Shown here: piece after piece, positions 1 through 7,739 of the stretch
Layout: each line of letters starts with the position of its first letter
Position numbering within the stretch: the stretch's first letter is position 1
Source of the DNA: Rhodobacteraceae bacterium M385
Lineage (GTDB): Bacteria; Pseudomonadota; Alphaproteobacteria; Rhodobacterales; Rhodobacteraceae
DNA length: 64,000 bases
NCBI GenBank assembly: GCA_025141835.1
Contig: CP081102.1
Coordinates: 1,550,001-1,614,000, forward strand
Direction of reading: 5' to 3'
Made by a program: the position numbers and the translations under genes
Notes under the pieces: model-generated
Databases searched by the model: none
Told to the model about the DNA's origin: nothing
The model's input: the letters and a program-made list of their open reading frames with translations, nothing else

Positions 1-307
1 CAAACGCCGCGAAGGTCAGAGCAGAGAGCGCCGCAATCCACCAAGCCGGGCCGTCACTTCCGTTGCTCAGCACAGCGGGCACGCCTGTGCCGATGCCCAC
101 AAGGTTCAGGTCTGCGTCGATGCGCATGGGCCCGTCGGCATAACTACTGAAATCGACAATTCCGAAAACCCAAAGCCCTGCGAGCGAAAGAGGAACAATC
201 GCGACGGGGTGCCGGGACAGAGCCGCAAAAAGCGCGGCCAAAAACAATGCGCCAATGCTGGCATATTGCCCAAAGATATATGCAATGAGCGCGAGGATAA
301 CGAGCAT
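1..307 (-). CDS. Hypothetical membrane protein (partial, 3' end cut by window edge)
   Basis: This ORF begins with ATG at 305-307 and runs off the left window edge, leaving about 102 codons. The first ~50 residues (MLVILALIAYIFGQ...) are strongly hydrophobic and should form one or two membrane helices. A hydrophilic stretch (FSSYADGPMRIDADLNL) follows, then another hydrophobic segment near the edge. The start codon directly abuts the stop of the upstream gene (308-310), so the two are probably translationally coupled. I do not recognise a family. Its position at the end of the dnaB-alr-mlaEF transcript is the only context available. Confidence 0.6.
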   Translation of the reverse strand, partial: MLVILALIAYIFGQYASIGALFLAALFAALSRHPVAIVPLSLAGLWVFGIVDFSSYADGPMRIDADLNLVGIGTGVPAVLSNGSDGPAWWIAALSALTFAAF

Positions 308-736
308 TCACCAAGTCACTGCGATAGGGATGAAAAGGGCCGCGACAAGGCCTGCGGCGGCGACGAGTGTGGGGATGTCCAAGCCACGGGGCCGCAGGCC
401 GGTCTTGAAGGCGGAGCGTGTCCAGCCCACCGCCATCCATGCCACCGCGAAGATCCAGACGAAGGACCAAACGCCCGATGCGCGCCAGGGCGTGGGGATA
501 AGAGCGGGAGCGAGGGCTTCGATCCCACCCAGAAAGATCACGAGGAGGGTCGAGATTAGCAGCAGCAAGTGAAGGGGGCGTAGCGCAGGGTAACGGCGCA
601 GCTTAATCACCGCAGAGATGACGATCAGCACTGGGATCAGCCGTAGCAGCGCCGCACCGATAAGGATCAACGCGAAAGCGGGGTCCGAGAAGGACATGCC
701 AAAATCGGCGGCGGTGGGAAGGGGATCGTCAAGCAT
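308..736 (-). CDS. Hypothetical small integral membrane protein
   Basis: This is a 142-residue protein starting at the ATG at 734-736 (MLDDPLPTAADFG). A longer reading upstream would overlap mlaF and is not needed. Three to four hydrophobic helices are visible, around residues 19-40, 50-68, 80-105 and 122-140, with short basic loops. No signature I know is present. It lies 46 bp downstream of mlaF and directly upstream of another membrane protein, so it may be co-transcribed with the lipid transporter. It is not the MCE-domain protein (MlaD) expected to accompany MlaEF. Function unknown. Confidence 0.6.
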   Translation of the reverse strand: MLDDPLPTAADFGMSFSDPAFALILIGAALLRLIPVLIVISAVIKLRRYPALRPLHLLLLISTLLVIFLGGIEALAPALIPTPWRASGVWSFVWIFAVAWMAVGWTRSAFKTGLRPRGLDIPTLVAAAGLVAALFIPIAVTW

Positions 737-782
737 GGTTCGGGTCTTGGCCTTGGTTTCAGGGTAAAGGCACGGGAAGGCT

Positions 783-1526
783 TTAGCGCAAGGTCTCGAT
801 CGGGCCGTTAGGGTGCCCGCCGATGAATTGGCGCAGGTACGGATCATCGGCGCTGTCCATGTCACCCACCGGGCCGCGCCAGCGGATCTTGCCATCGTGG
901 AGCATGGCAACGCTGGTGGCGATGGCCCGAACGGAGCTCATGTCATGGGTGATGGTGATGGTGGTGGCACCCATCTCGGACACGATTTCATGGATCAGGT
1001 CATTGATGACGCCGGACATGATCGGGTCGAGGCCGGTTGTCGGCTCATCGAAGAAGATGATTTCGGGGTCGGCAGCTATGGCCCGCGCGAGGCCCGCGCG
1101 TTTCTGCATCCCGCCTGAGAGTTCGGAGGGGAAGAGATCCGCGGTTTCGGGGGTAAGGCCTACGCGGCGCAGTTTCTCGATCGCGATGTCACGGGCCTCT
1201 TGCCGGGAGGTGCGACCTTGCAGGAGCCGGAAGGCCACATTCTGCCAGATCGGCATGGAATCAAATAGTGCGGCCCCTTGGAAAAGCATCCCGAAGCGGT
1301 CGAGGAAAGCGGGGGTCGAGGCTGTGGGTTTGCCATCAATCCGGATCGTTCCAGCATCGGGCGTGAGGAGGCCGAGGATGCATTTGAGCAGCACGGACTT
1401 CCCCGTGCCCGAGCCGCCAATCACCACGAGGCTTTCGCCCGTGGCCACATCCAGCCTGATGTCTTGAAGGATGTGTTTGGGGCCGAAGGATTTGCTGAGG
1501 CCGGTGAGGGAGATTTTTGGCGTCAT
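783..1526 (-). CDS. mlaF: MlaF-type ABC transporter ATP-binding protein
   Basis: This 247-residue ATPase belongs to the Mla/Ttg2 family, which drives phospholipid transport between inner and outer membranes. Walker A is GGSGTGKS at residues 37-44, the ABC signature LSGGM at 136-140, and Walker B plus catalytic Glu IIFFDEP at 156-162, followed by the TTGLDP D-loop. The length is normal for MlaF. It follows the permease mlaE on the same strand with about 100 bp between, and that gap holds a dispersed repeat (1550-1598). The family call is firm. The exact substrate is inferred from the family and from the MlaE neighbour. Confidence 0.93.
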   Translation of the reverse strand: MTPKISLTGLSKSFGPKHILQDIRLDVATGESLVVIGGSGTGKSVLLKCILGLLTPDAGTIRIDGKPTASTPAFLDRFGMLFQGAALFDSMPIWQNVAFRLLQGRTSRQEARDIAIEKLRRVGLTPETADLFPSELSGGMQKRAGLARAIAADPEIIFFDEPTTGLDPIMSGVINDLIHEIVSEMGATTITITHDMSSVRAIATSVAMLHDGKIRWRGPVGDMDSADDPYLRQFIGGHPNGPIETLR

Positions 1527-1549
1527 GAGGGGGGCCTGTGGCGCGCAAA

Positions 1550-1598
1550 TGGGGGCCAGCCCCCATACCCCCGGAGGTGTATGGCCAAGATGAAGGAG
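1550..1598 (+). repeat. Dispersed intergenic repeat, hairpin subtype (copy 1)
   Basis: Arms TGGGGGC (1550-1556) and GCCCCCA (1559-1565) flank a CA loop. After them come CCCCCGGAGGTGTAT and the tail GGCCAAGATGAAGGAG. Related copies lie at 8985-9032, 31810-31880 and 49031-49088. The copy sits between mlaE and mlaF inside an apparent operon. Confidence 0.7.
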
Positions 1599-1629
1599 CC
1601 ACGTTGGCGTGATGGGGAGAGGGCCTGTG

Positions 1630-2415
1630 TCATGCGGAGAAGAACGCCTCGGTCAGCAGGTAGTTGGCCGCGAGGATCAGGATGGAGGCGGAGACGACGG
1701 CAGAGGTGGTGGCGCGCCCCACGCCGCGCGCGCCACGGCCAGAGTTCATGCCGTGATAGCAGCCCATGAGCGCCACAATGAAGCCGAAGGCCGCGCCTTT
1801 CAGAAGGCCGGAGGTGACATCCCAAGTTTGCAGAAAGTCGGAGGTGTTGGAGAGGTAGGCGGCCTCGTTAAAGCCTAGGCGCGTGGTGGAGACGAGGTAG
1901 CCACCGAAGATGCCGATGCTATCGCCCACAGCCACGAGCAGCGGCAGTGTGAGGGTGGCGGCGATCAGGCGCGGGGCGGTGAGGTATTTCATCGGATGGG
2001 TGGAGAGGGTGCGCAGGGCGTCGATTTGCTCCGTTACCTTCATGGTGGCGATTTCTGCTGCAATCGCAGAGGCCACGCGTCCTGCGACCATGAGGCCGCC
2101 AAGGACGGGACCAAGTTCTCGGGCAATGCCGATGGCGACGATTTGGGGCACGACGGCCTCGGCATTGAAGCGGGCACCGCCGGCGTAGATTTGCAGGGCC
2201 AGGGCGCCACCGGTGAACAGCGCCGTGAGGCCGACAACGGGGAGGCTGAGCCAGCCGATGGTGAGAAACTGCTGGGCGGTTTCACGAAGGTAATAGCGCG
2301 GAGTGGCGAGGTGGCGCAGGGCGGACAAGGCGAAAAGTGCGACTTGGCCGATACTGGAAAGAAGGGTGAGTAGGGTGCGGCCGATGGCGCCGAAGGGGGC
2401 GGTGGCGAGGCTCAT
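1630..2415 (-). CDS. mlaE: MlaE-type ABC transporter permease
   Basis: This 261-residue inner-membrane protein is of the MlaE/Ttg2B family. It contains the conserved region PVLGGLMVAGRVASAIAAEI followed by MKVTEQIDALRTLSTHP, which is typical of these permeases, and five or so hydrophobic helices. The start (ATG 2413-2415) overlaps the stop of alr by four bases (ATGA), so it is translationally coupled to alr. It should form a lipid exporter/importer with the downstream ATPase mlaF. No mlaD, mlaC or mlaB gene is present next to the pair in this window. Confidence 0.93.
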   Translation of the reverse strand: MSLATAPFGAIGRTLLTLLSSIGQVALFALSALRHLATPRYYLRETAQQFLTIGWLSLPVVGLTALFTGGALALQIYAGGARFNAEAVVPQIVAIGIARELGPVLGGLMVAGRVASAIAAEIATMKVTEQIDALRTLSTHPMKYLTAPRLIAATLTLPLLVAVGDSIGIFGGYLVSTTRLGFNEAAYLSNTSDFLQTWDVTSGLLKGAAFGFIVALMGCYHGMNSGRGARGVGRATTSAVVSASILILAANYLLTEAFFSA

Positions 2416-3437
2416 GGGAGGACCACGCGTTTGTAGCGGGGGCCGAGCGAGGTGAGGATTTCGTAGCCGATGGTGCCGGCGGCGGCGGCGAGGTCATCAA
2501 CGGTTTGATGGGGGCCGAGGATGTCGAGCGCCTCGGGCGGCTGGGCACAATCGGTCACATCGACGGTGAGCAGGTCCATGGAGACACGACCGATGAGCGG
2601 GCAGGGAGTGTCGCCGTGCCAAAGCGTGGCAGTGGAGGACATGGCGCGGATCAGGCCGTCGGCGTAACCTGCTGAAACGGTCGCGACTTGGCGGGGGGAT
2701 TGGGCCGTGTAGGAGGCGGCGTAGCCGACAGTCTCGGACGGTTGAACGGTTCGAATTTGGATGACGGGCAGGGAGAGACGGACGACGGGCTGGGCTTGCG
2801 CGAAAGGTAGGCCACCGTAGAGACCCACGCCGGGGCGAATCAGGTCGAAATGGTAGTCGTCCCCGAGGAGCGTGCCGCCGGTTGCAGCCAAGGATTTCGG
2901 CGTCTTGATGCCGTCGGTCAATGCGCGGAACTGCGACAGTTGCGCGGCGTTTTGGGGGTGGTCCGGCTCATCGGCGCAGGCCAGGTGCGACATGATCAGA
3001 GTGGCGTCTTGGGCTTGGTCGCGGTTGGCGGCCCAATCCTCAGGCTGGAACCCAAGGCGATTCATGCCGGAGTTCAACTGGATGCCATAGGGGTGGTCGG
3101 GCAAGGCAAGGTGGCGCTGTAGCTGCTCGGGCGCGTTCAGCATAGGCGTTAGGATTGCGTCACGGATCAGAGCGGTGTCGTCTGCCATGTGACCGGAGAA
3201 GACGTTAATTTCAGGCGCGTTTCCAATGGTTTGGCGGAGAGTGGCGCCCTCTTCGGCGGTGGCCACGAAGAAACGGTTTACGCCTGATTTGGCGAGAGCT
3301 GTGCTAACTGGAGCGGCGCCCAGGCCATAGCCATCGGCTTTGACCACGGCAGCAGCCTCGGCCGAGGTAAGGCGCGACAGGGCGCGGTAATTGGCGACCA
3401 AGGCGCCGAGATCAATCGTAAGGGTTCCAACAGCCAT
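2412..3437 (-). CDS. alr: Alanine racemase
   Basis: This 341-residue PLP enzyme interconverts L- and D-alanine for peptidoglycan synthesis in the cytoplasm. The PLP lysine lies in VVKADGYGLG (Lys33), the N-terminal barrel signature. The C-terminal half carries the catalytic-Tyr region (VGYAASYTAQ) and GRVSMDLLTVDVTD. It is slightly short for the family (usually ~360). It follows dnaB on the same strand after a 129-bp spacer filled with palindromes, and overlaps mlaE by four bases. Confidence 0.95.
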   Translation of the reverse strand: MAVGTLTIDLGALVANYRALSRLTSAEAAAVVKADGYGLGAAPVSTALAKSGVNRFFVATAEEGATLRQTIGNAPEINVFSGHMADDTALIRDAILTPMLNAPEQLQRHLALPDHPYGIQLNSGMNRLGFQPEDWAANRDQAQDATLIMSHLACADEPDHPQNAAQLSQFRALTDGIKTPKSLAATGGTLLGDDYHFDLIRPGVGLYGGLPFAQAQPVVRLSLPVIQIRTVQPSETVGYAASYTAQSPRQVATVSAGYADGLIRAMSSTATLWHGDTPCPLIGRVSMDLLTVDVTDCAQPPEALDILGPHQTVDDLAAAAGTIGYEILTSLGPRYKRVVLP

Positions 3438-3469
3438 GTAGGGGTGGTGCGATCAAACGCGGGGCGCGT

Positions 3470-3559
3470 CAAGGCTCTTGCAAGAGCCTTGGCAATTCCT
3501 TGCAAGGAATTGGCGCAAGGTCTTGGAAGACCTTGGGGAAAACTCTTGCAAGAGTTTTC
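3470..3559. repeat. Array of four regularly spaced 20-22 bp palindromes
   Basis: Four adjacent palindromes fill the spacer between dnaB and alr: 3470-3491 (22 bp perfect), 3493-3512 (20 bp perfect), 3516-3535 (9-bp arms around GG) and 3538-3559 (22 bp perfect). Three share the core CTTGCAAG and one has CTTGGAAG. Their centres are 22, 23 and 23 bp apart. The flanks differ between units, but each unit remains self-complementary. They could be protein-binding sites or short RNA hairpins in the dnaB-alr transcript. Confidence 0.9.
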
Positions 3560-3566
3560 AAGCGCG

Positions 3567-5084
3567 TCAGTATCCTTCAGGCGATCCGTGGCGGTCTTGG
3601 GCAAGGTTGCCGAAGCGGGTAAAGCGCCCCTCGAAGGCCAGTTCGACCGAGCCGACGGGGCCGTGGCGTTGCTTGCCGATGATGACTTCGGCTTTGCCGT
3701 GCAGATGCTCCATATCCTGTTGCCACTTGGTCATGGCTTCCAGGTTATCCTCACCGGGTTTTTCGCGCTCTTTGTAGTATTCGCCGCGATATACGAACAT
3801 AACCACATCCGCATCCTGTTCAATCGAGCCGGATTCACGCAGGTCCGAGAGCTGCGGGCGTTTATCTTCGCGGCTTTCCACCTGACGCGACAGCTGGGAC
3901 AGGGCGATGACGGGGATGTCCAATTCTTTTGCGATGGCCTTCAAGCCTTGGGTGATTTCCGAGACCTCGTTCACCCGGTTGTCGGATTTGCCGGAGCCTT
4001 TCAGAAGCTGCAAATAGTCAATGATCAACAGGTCGAGCCCCTTGGGGGACCGTTTCAGGCGGCGGGCGCGTGCCGCGACCTGGGCGATGGGCAAGGCGGG
4101 GGTGTCGTCAATGAATAGCGGGCAGCGTTCCAGATCGCCTGCGGCTTTCAGGTAGCGCTGGAATTCTTGCTCGTTCAGGTCACCTTTGCGGATAAGTTCC
4201 GAAGGCACCTCTGCGGCCTCCGACAAAATCCGTTGCGCCAACTGGGCGGAGGACATCTCCAATGAGAAGAAACCAACCACGCCGCCATCCACGGTGCCTT
4301 GGCTGCCATCTTCCTTAACCCCTTCGCGGAACGCCTTTGCGACGTTGAACGCCACGTTCGTTGCCAGCGAGGTCTTCCCCATGGATGGACGTCCGGCAAG
4401 GATCAGAAGGTCAGAGCGGTGCAAGCCCCCAAGCATACGGTCGAGGTCCGTCAGCCCTGTCGAAACGCCCGCAAGGCCGCCTTGGCGGTTGTAAGCCTCG
4501 TTCGCCATGTGCACCGCGTCATGGAGGGCGTGCAGGAAGCTTTGGAAGCCCTTGTTCGTGGACCCGGTAGAGGCAAGCGCAAAGAGCTCGCTTTCTGCCT
4601 CGACGATCTGGTCGTCCGGGGCCACGTCATCGCGCATGGCGCGGGCGCGGTCGGTGACGCGGTTGCCAAGCTCGATCAGTTCACGGCGCACAGCAAGGTC
4701 GTGGATCAGTTGCGCATAGTCGCGCGCGGCCGAGGTAGCGATGGCGGAAAGTTGCAGCTTCACCAGATATTCAGCGCCGCCCAATTCCTTGAGGCCGGGA
4801 ATATCCGAGGCGAAGGTTTTCAGGGTTGTCGCGTCGGTTTGCAGACCTTTGGCGATGCGCGCGGCGGCCATAGTGAAGATTTCAGCGTGAACTGGGTCGT
4901 GAAAGTGGTCGGGTTTGACCAGATCATCGACACGATCGAGCACGTCGTTTGACGTCAGGATTGCGCCCAGAAGTTGTTGCTCTGCCTCGATATTATGGGG
5001 GAGGACGGGGGCGGTTTCCACCGCGTCGGAATCGGGGGAAACGCCGGTGGGAAGAGACGGATTCAATGTAGTAATTTCGTTCAT
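3567..5084 (-). CDS. dnaB: Replicative DNA helicase DnaB
   Basis: This 505-residue hexameric helicase unwinds DNA at the replication fork. The N-terminal DnaB domain starts around residue 28 (LPHNIEAEQQLLGAIL). The RecA-like C-terminal domain has Walker A GRPSMGKT at 231-238, Walker B LLIIDYLQLL, and the motif ALSQLSRQVESREDKRP. The length is a little above the E. coli enzyme because of an acidic insertion after Walker A (GVKEDGSQGTVDGG). It is the first gene of a leftward set that continues with alr and mlaEF. Its promoter should lie in the 270-bp region before pyrE. Confidence 0.97.
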   Translation of the reverse strand: MNEITTLNPSLPTGVSPDSDAVETAPVLPHNIEAEQQLLGAILTSNDVLDRVDDLVKPDHFHDPVHAEIFTMAAARIAKGLQTDATTLKTFASDIPGLKELGGAEYLVKLQLSAIATSAARDYAQLIHDLAVRRELIELGNRVTDRARAMRDDVAPDDQIVEAESELFALASTGSTNKGFQSFLHALHDAVHMANEAYNRQGGLAGVSTGLTDLDRMLGGLHRSDLLILAGRPSMGKTSLATNVAFNVAKAFREGVKEDGSQGTVDGGVVGFFSLEMSSAQLAQRILSEAAEVPSELIRKGDLNEQEFQRYLKAAGDLERCPLFIDDTPALPIAQVAARARRLKRSPKGLDLLIIDYLQLLKGSGKSDNRVNEVSEITQGLKAIAKELDIPVIALSQLSRQVESREDKRPQLSDLRESGSIEQDADVVMFVYRGEYYKEREKPGEDNLEAMTKWQQDMEHLHGKAEVIIGKQRHGPVGSVELAFEGRFTRFGNLAQDRHGSPEGY

Positions 5085-5308
5085 GTGGTCCCCCGGCTGC
5101 TGGTTGGCTTAAAGATCCGCGGCTGGCAGGCCGGGCGCGATTCTGACGCCGTGATCTTTGTTCGGCTCGTATATCTTAATGGCCTGCGGGCTCGTCAACT
5201 TTGGTAAGTCTGTGAGTAACTCGCCCAAGGCACCGATTGCCAAAGATACGCTATATCATGTGAGGATTGGTATTAATGCGTCAAGATGTGTGGTCGCGAC
5301 GCGGCGGA

Positions 5309-5326
5309 CGTGGCCCAAAGGCCACG
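5309..5326 (-). terminator. Hairpin downstream of pyrE
   Basis: CGTGGCC (5309-5315) and GGCCACG (5320-5326) form a 7-bp stem with a four-base loop, about 28 bp past the pyrE stop. No T-run follows on the minus strand, so an intrinsic terminator is only possible. The rest of the 5085-5353 spacer is moderately AT-rich and should hold the dnaB promoter; I see no gene in it. Confidence 0.35.
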
Positions 5327-5353
5327 CCAAATATTAATAAACTTTGGGAGCCC

Positions 5354-6034
5354 CTAGGTCAGGCCACGGGCGGTGCGCCAGCTTTCGGGATCGTCGAGGA
5401 ATCGCTCGACCTCGGACAGGGTGGCGTCGTCGAAATCTCCGCCGCGCCGCGCTTCGGCAATCACATCGGCCCAAGTGGTCAGCGAATGCAGCGTCAGGCC
5501 ATGGGCGGCCAGATTTGCCTCGGTATCGGGGAGGTTGCCATAAGAGAAGACCACGGCGGTATGGGCGCAAGTGGCCCCGGCGGCACGGATGGCATCCACG
5601 AACTTCAGCTTCGAGCCGCCGTCGGTGGTAAGATCTTCTACCAGAAGGACGCGGGCGCCCTCGGGCATTTCACCTTCAATCTGGGCGGCGCGACCGTAGC
5701 CTTTGGGCTTTTTGCGCACGTAGGACATGGGCAGGGCCATACGCTCGGCCACAAAGGCGGCGAAGGGGATGCCCGCGGTCTCGCCACCGGCGATATTGTC
5801 GAAGGCTTCGAGCCCTGCATCACGCATGACTTTGCAGGTGAGAAAATCCATCGCCGTGGAGCGGATACGGGGGTGAGAGATCAGTTTGCGGCAGTCGATA
5901 TAGGTCGGTGCCTGTTTGCCGGAGGCATGGGTGAAGAGGTCTTTGGTGTTGAAATGCACGGCGCGGATATCGAGCAGCATACGCGCGGTCATGGCGGCCA
6001 TGGTGGCGTCGGAAGGATAGGAGGAGGGGATCAT
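5354..6034 (-). CDS. pyrE: Orotate phosphoribosyltransferase
   Basis: This 226-residue cytoplasmic enzyme joins orotate to PRPP to make OMP in UMP synthesis. The PRPP-binding signature VLLVEDLTTDGGSK is clear in the second half, and residues YIDCRKLISHP and VADNIAGGETAGIPFA-like segments match the family. I take the ATG at 6032-6034 (MIPSSYPSD); a TTG at 6049 would add five residues. It lies 76 bp downstream of pyrC on the same strand, with a dispersed repeat between, so both genes of the pathway are probably co-expressed. Confidence 0.94.
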   Translation of the reverse strand: MIPSSYPSDATMAAMTARMLLDIRAVHFNTKDLFTHASGKQAPTYIDCRKLISHPRIRSTAMDFLTCKVMRDAGLEAFDNIAGGETAGIPFAAFVAERMALPMSYVRKKPKGYGRAAQIEGEMPEGARVLLVEDLTTDGGSKLKFVDAIRAAGATCAHTAVVFSYGNLPDTEANLAAHGLTLHSLTTWADVIAEARRGGDFDDATLSEVERFLDDPESWRTARGLT

Positions 6035-6072
6035 GGGAATCTCTAGCAACAGGGGGTGGGGCGAGGGATGAA

Positions 6073-6099
6073 TTGAGTTGTATTTGCCAAGATGAAGGA
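6073..6099 (+). repeat. Dispersed repeat, TTGAGTTGTATTTGCC subtype (copy 1)
   Basis: TTGAGTTGTATTTGCCAAGA followed by TGAAGGA, between pyrC and pyrE. It is identical in its core to 19790-19822 and nearly identical to the reverse copy at 46329-46358. Confidence 0.7.
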
Positions 6100-6110
6100 A
6101 GGAGCGGCGC

Positions 6111-7151
6111 TTAGGTCACGTGCCAATGGAGCGGCGTGGCGGGATCGAAGAGGGTGAGGGGGCCATCTTCGGTGTCAAACTTGGCGGGATAGGTGCAGGG
6201 GGTGGCGCGCTTCTCGAGGGTGAGTGTCGTCTCGTTCGGGGGCAGGCCGTAGCGGGCGGGGCCGTTGAGAGAGGCGAAGGCTTCGAGATTGTCGAGGGCG
6301 CCTTCTTCCTCGAAGACATGGGCGAGGCAGGACATCGTGTTGGTGGCAGAAAAGACGCCGGCGCAGCCACAGGCGGTTTCTTTTGCGCCATCCAGATGAG
6401 GGGCGGAATCGGTGCCAAGGAAAAAGCGCGGGTTGCCGGACGTGGCTGCGGCCCGAAGCGCTTGTTGATGAGAGGCGCGTTTGACGATGGGCAAGCAATA
6501 GTAGTGGGGGCGGATGCCGCCCACGAGCATATGGTTGCGGTTAATCATCAGGTGGTGGGTCGTGATCGTGCCGGCGATGTCACCATCGGCTTCAGAGACA
6601 TAGTCGATGCCTTGGGCGGTGGTGATATGTTCAAGGGTAATCTTGAGGCCGGGGATGTCGGCGCGAAGCGGGATGAGGACATTGTTCAAAAACGCCTCTT
6701 CGCGGTCGAAGATATCGACCTCGGGGGTTGTGACCTCACCATGGATACACAGGGGCAGGCCAATTTTGGCCATACGCTCCAGCACCGGATAGACGTTTTT
6801 GAGGGTGCTGACGCCAGATTGGGAATTGGTGGTGGCGCCAGCGGGGTAGAGTTTGACCGCGTGGATCAGGCCATCGGCAAATGCGGCCTCGACATCATCG
6901 GGGTCGGTTTGCTCTGTCAGGTAGAGGGTCATCAGGGGGGTGAAATCCGCGCCCGGGGGGAGGGCCTGCAGGATGCGATCGCGGTAGGCTATGGCATCGC
7001 TGGCTGTGACCACGGGAGGCACAAGGTTCGGCATGATGATGGCGCGCGCAAAATCACGGGCGGTTTCGGGAAGGACAGCACGCATCATGGCGCCGTCGCG
7101 CAGATGAAGGTGCCAGTCGTCGGGGCGGCGGATTGTGAGTGTCTGTGTCAT
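6111..7151 (-). CDS. pyrC: Dihydroorotase (class II, PyrC)
   Basis: This 346-residue zinc enzyme cyclises carbamoyl-aspartate to dihydroorotate. The metal-binding N-terminal motif DWHLHLRDG is at residues 10-18 from the chosen ATG (7149-7151, MTQTLTIRRP). Further family blocks are VKLYPAGATTNS (carboxylated Lys), LCIHGEV, and HLDGAKE near a GTDSAPH block. The length matches E. coli PyrC (348). The reading frame is open upstream of the ATG, but that part lacks family sequence. It is followed by pyrE. Confidence 0.96.
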   Translation of the reverse strand: MTQTLTIRRPDDWHLHLRDGAMMRAVLPETARDFARAIIMPNLVPPVVTASDAIAYRDRILQALPPGADFTPLMTLYLTEQTDPDDVEAAFADGLIHAVKLYPAGATTNSQSGVSTLKNVYPVLERMAKIGLPLCIHGEVTTPEVDIFDREEAFLNNVLIPLRADIPGLKITLEHITTAQGIDYVSEADGDIAGTITTHHLMINRNHMLVGGIRPHYYCLPIVKRASHQQALRAAATSGNPRFFLGTDSAPHLDGAKETACGCAGVFSATNTMSCLAHVFEEEGALDNLEAFASLNGPARYGLPPNETTLTLEKRATPCTYPAKFDTEDGPLTLFDPATPLHWHVT

Positions 7152-7307
7152 CGCCATACCCGCTACACGAAGGGGCAAGCGGGTGCAAAGGGGCAAGGCG
7201 GCGCATGGGGAGGGACAAGAAGATGATGGAGAGGCTGTTGCCAAGAACCATGGACGGAATCGCCGAGATGTTCCACGGTGGCGGCAGAACCACTGACATG
7301 GGGTGAC

Positions 7308-7697
7308 ATGAGCGTCAAAAGATACGGATGTTTGGGCGCGGTACTGGCGTTTGTGATGGGGCCGTTAAGCGACCCTGTGATGGCGCAGGAGTGGGATTGC
7401 GACGCCATTGATAGCTTGCCGCAGCAAGGCATCAATCATTGTCTGGGAGAGCAGCACGGCTTTTGGGACAGCTTGCTCAACAACGCTTACCAACAAGTTA
7501 TCGCAGAGCGCCATGGCGAGGAAGAAGAACGTCTGCGCGTGGCCCAAAGGGCGTGGATCATCTACCGCGATGCCACTTGTGAAATGGAGGCGGCCGCCCT
7601 GGGCGGAGGCTCGGGCGAGGCGATGTTGAGGCTGGGCTGTCTGGCCCGCCTGACCGAGCGCCGTGCCCGCGATCTGGAGACATACTTGAGACGATAA
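7308..7697 (+). CDS. Secreted LprI/DUF1311-family protein
   Basis: This 129-residue protein starts at the ATG at 7308 (MSVKRYGCLGAVLAF) with a typical signal peptide ending near PVMAQ. The mature part holds the DUF1311/LprI pattern: CDAID..., INHCLGEQ, a central helix, LRVAQRAWIIYRDATCE, and a closing cysteine in LGCLARLTERRARDLE. Four cysteines are present in the mature domain. Relatives inhibit lysozyme (LprI of mycobacteria), but most members are uncharacterised, so the role is open. It stands alone between pyrC (divergent) and the cyclase gene. Confidence 0.8.
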   Translation: MSVKRYGCLGAVLAFVMGPLSDPVMAQEWDCDAIDSLPQQGINHCLGEQHGFWDSLLNNAYQQVIAERHGEEEERLRVAQRAWIIYRDATCEMEAAALGGGSGEAMLRLGCLARLTERRARDLETYLRR

Positions 7698-7739
7698 AGA
7701 CCTGAGATTGCAGGGAAACCAACCAAAGGAGACTAGGTT

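Noticed and set aside
3470..3559. CRISPR-like array
   Set aside because: The units are palindromes with 1-3 bp between them, so there is no room for spacers, and no cas gene is near.
5267..6046. 259-codon plus-strand open frame
   Set aside because: It covers pyrE in antisense, and pyrE has the PRPP signature.
6120..7226. 368-codon plus-strand open frame
   Set aside because: It is the complement of pyrC, a clear dihydroorotase.
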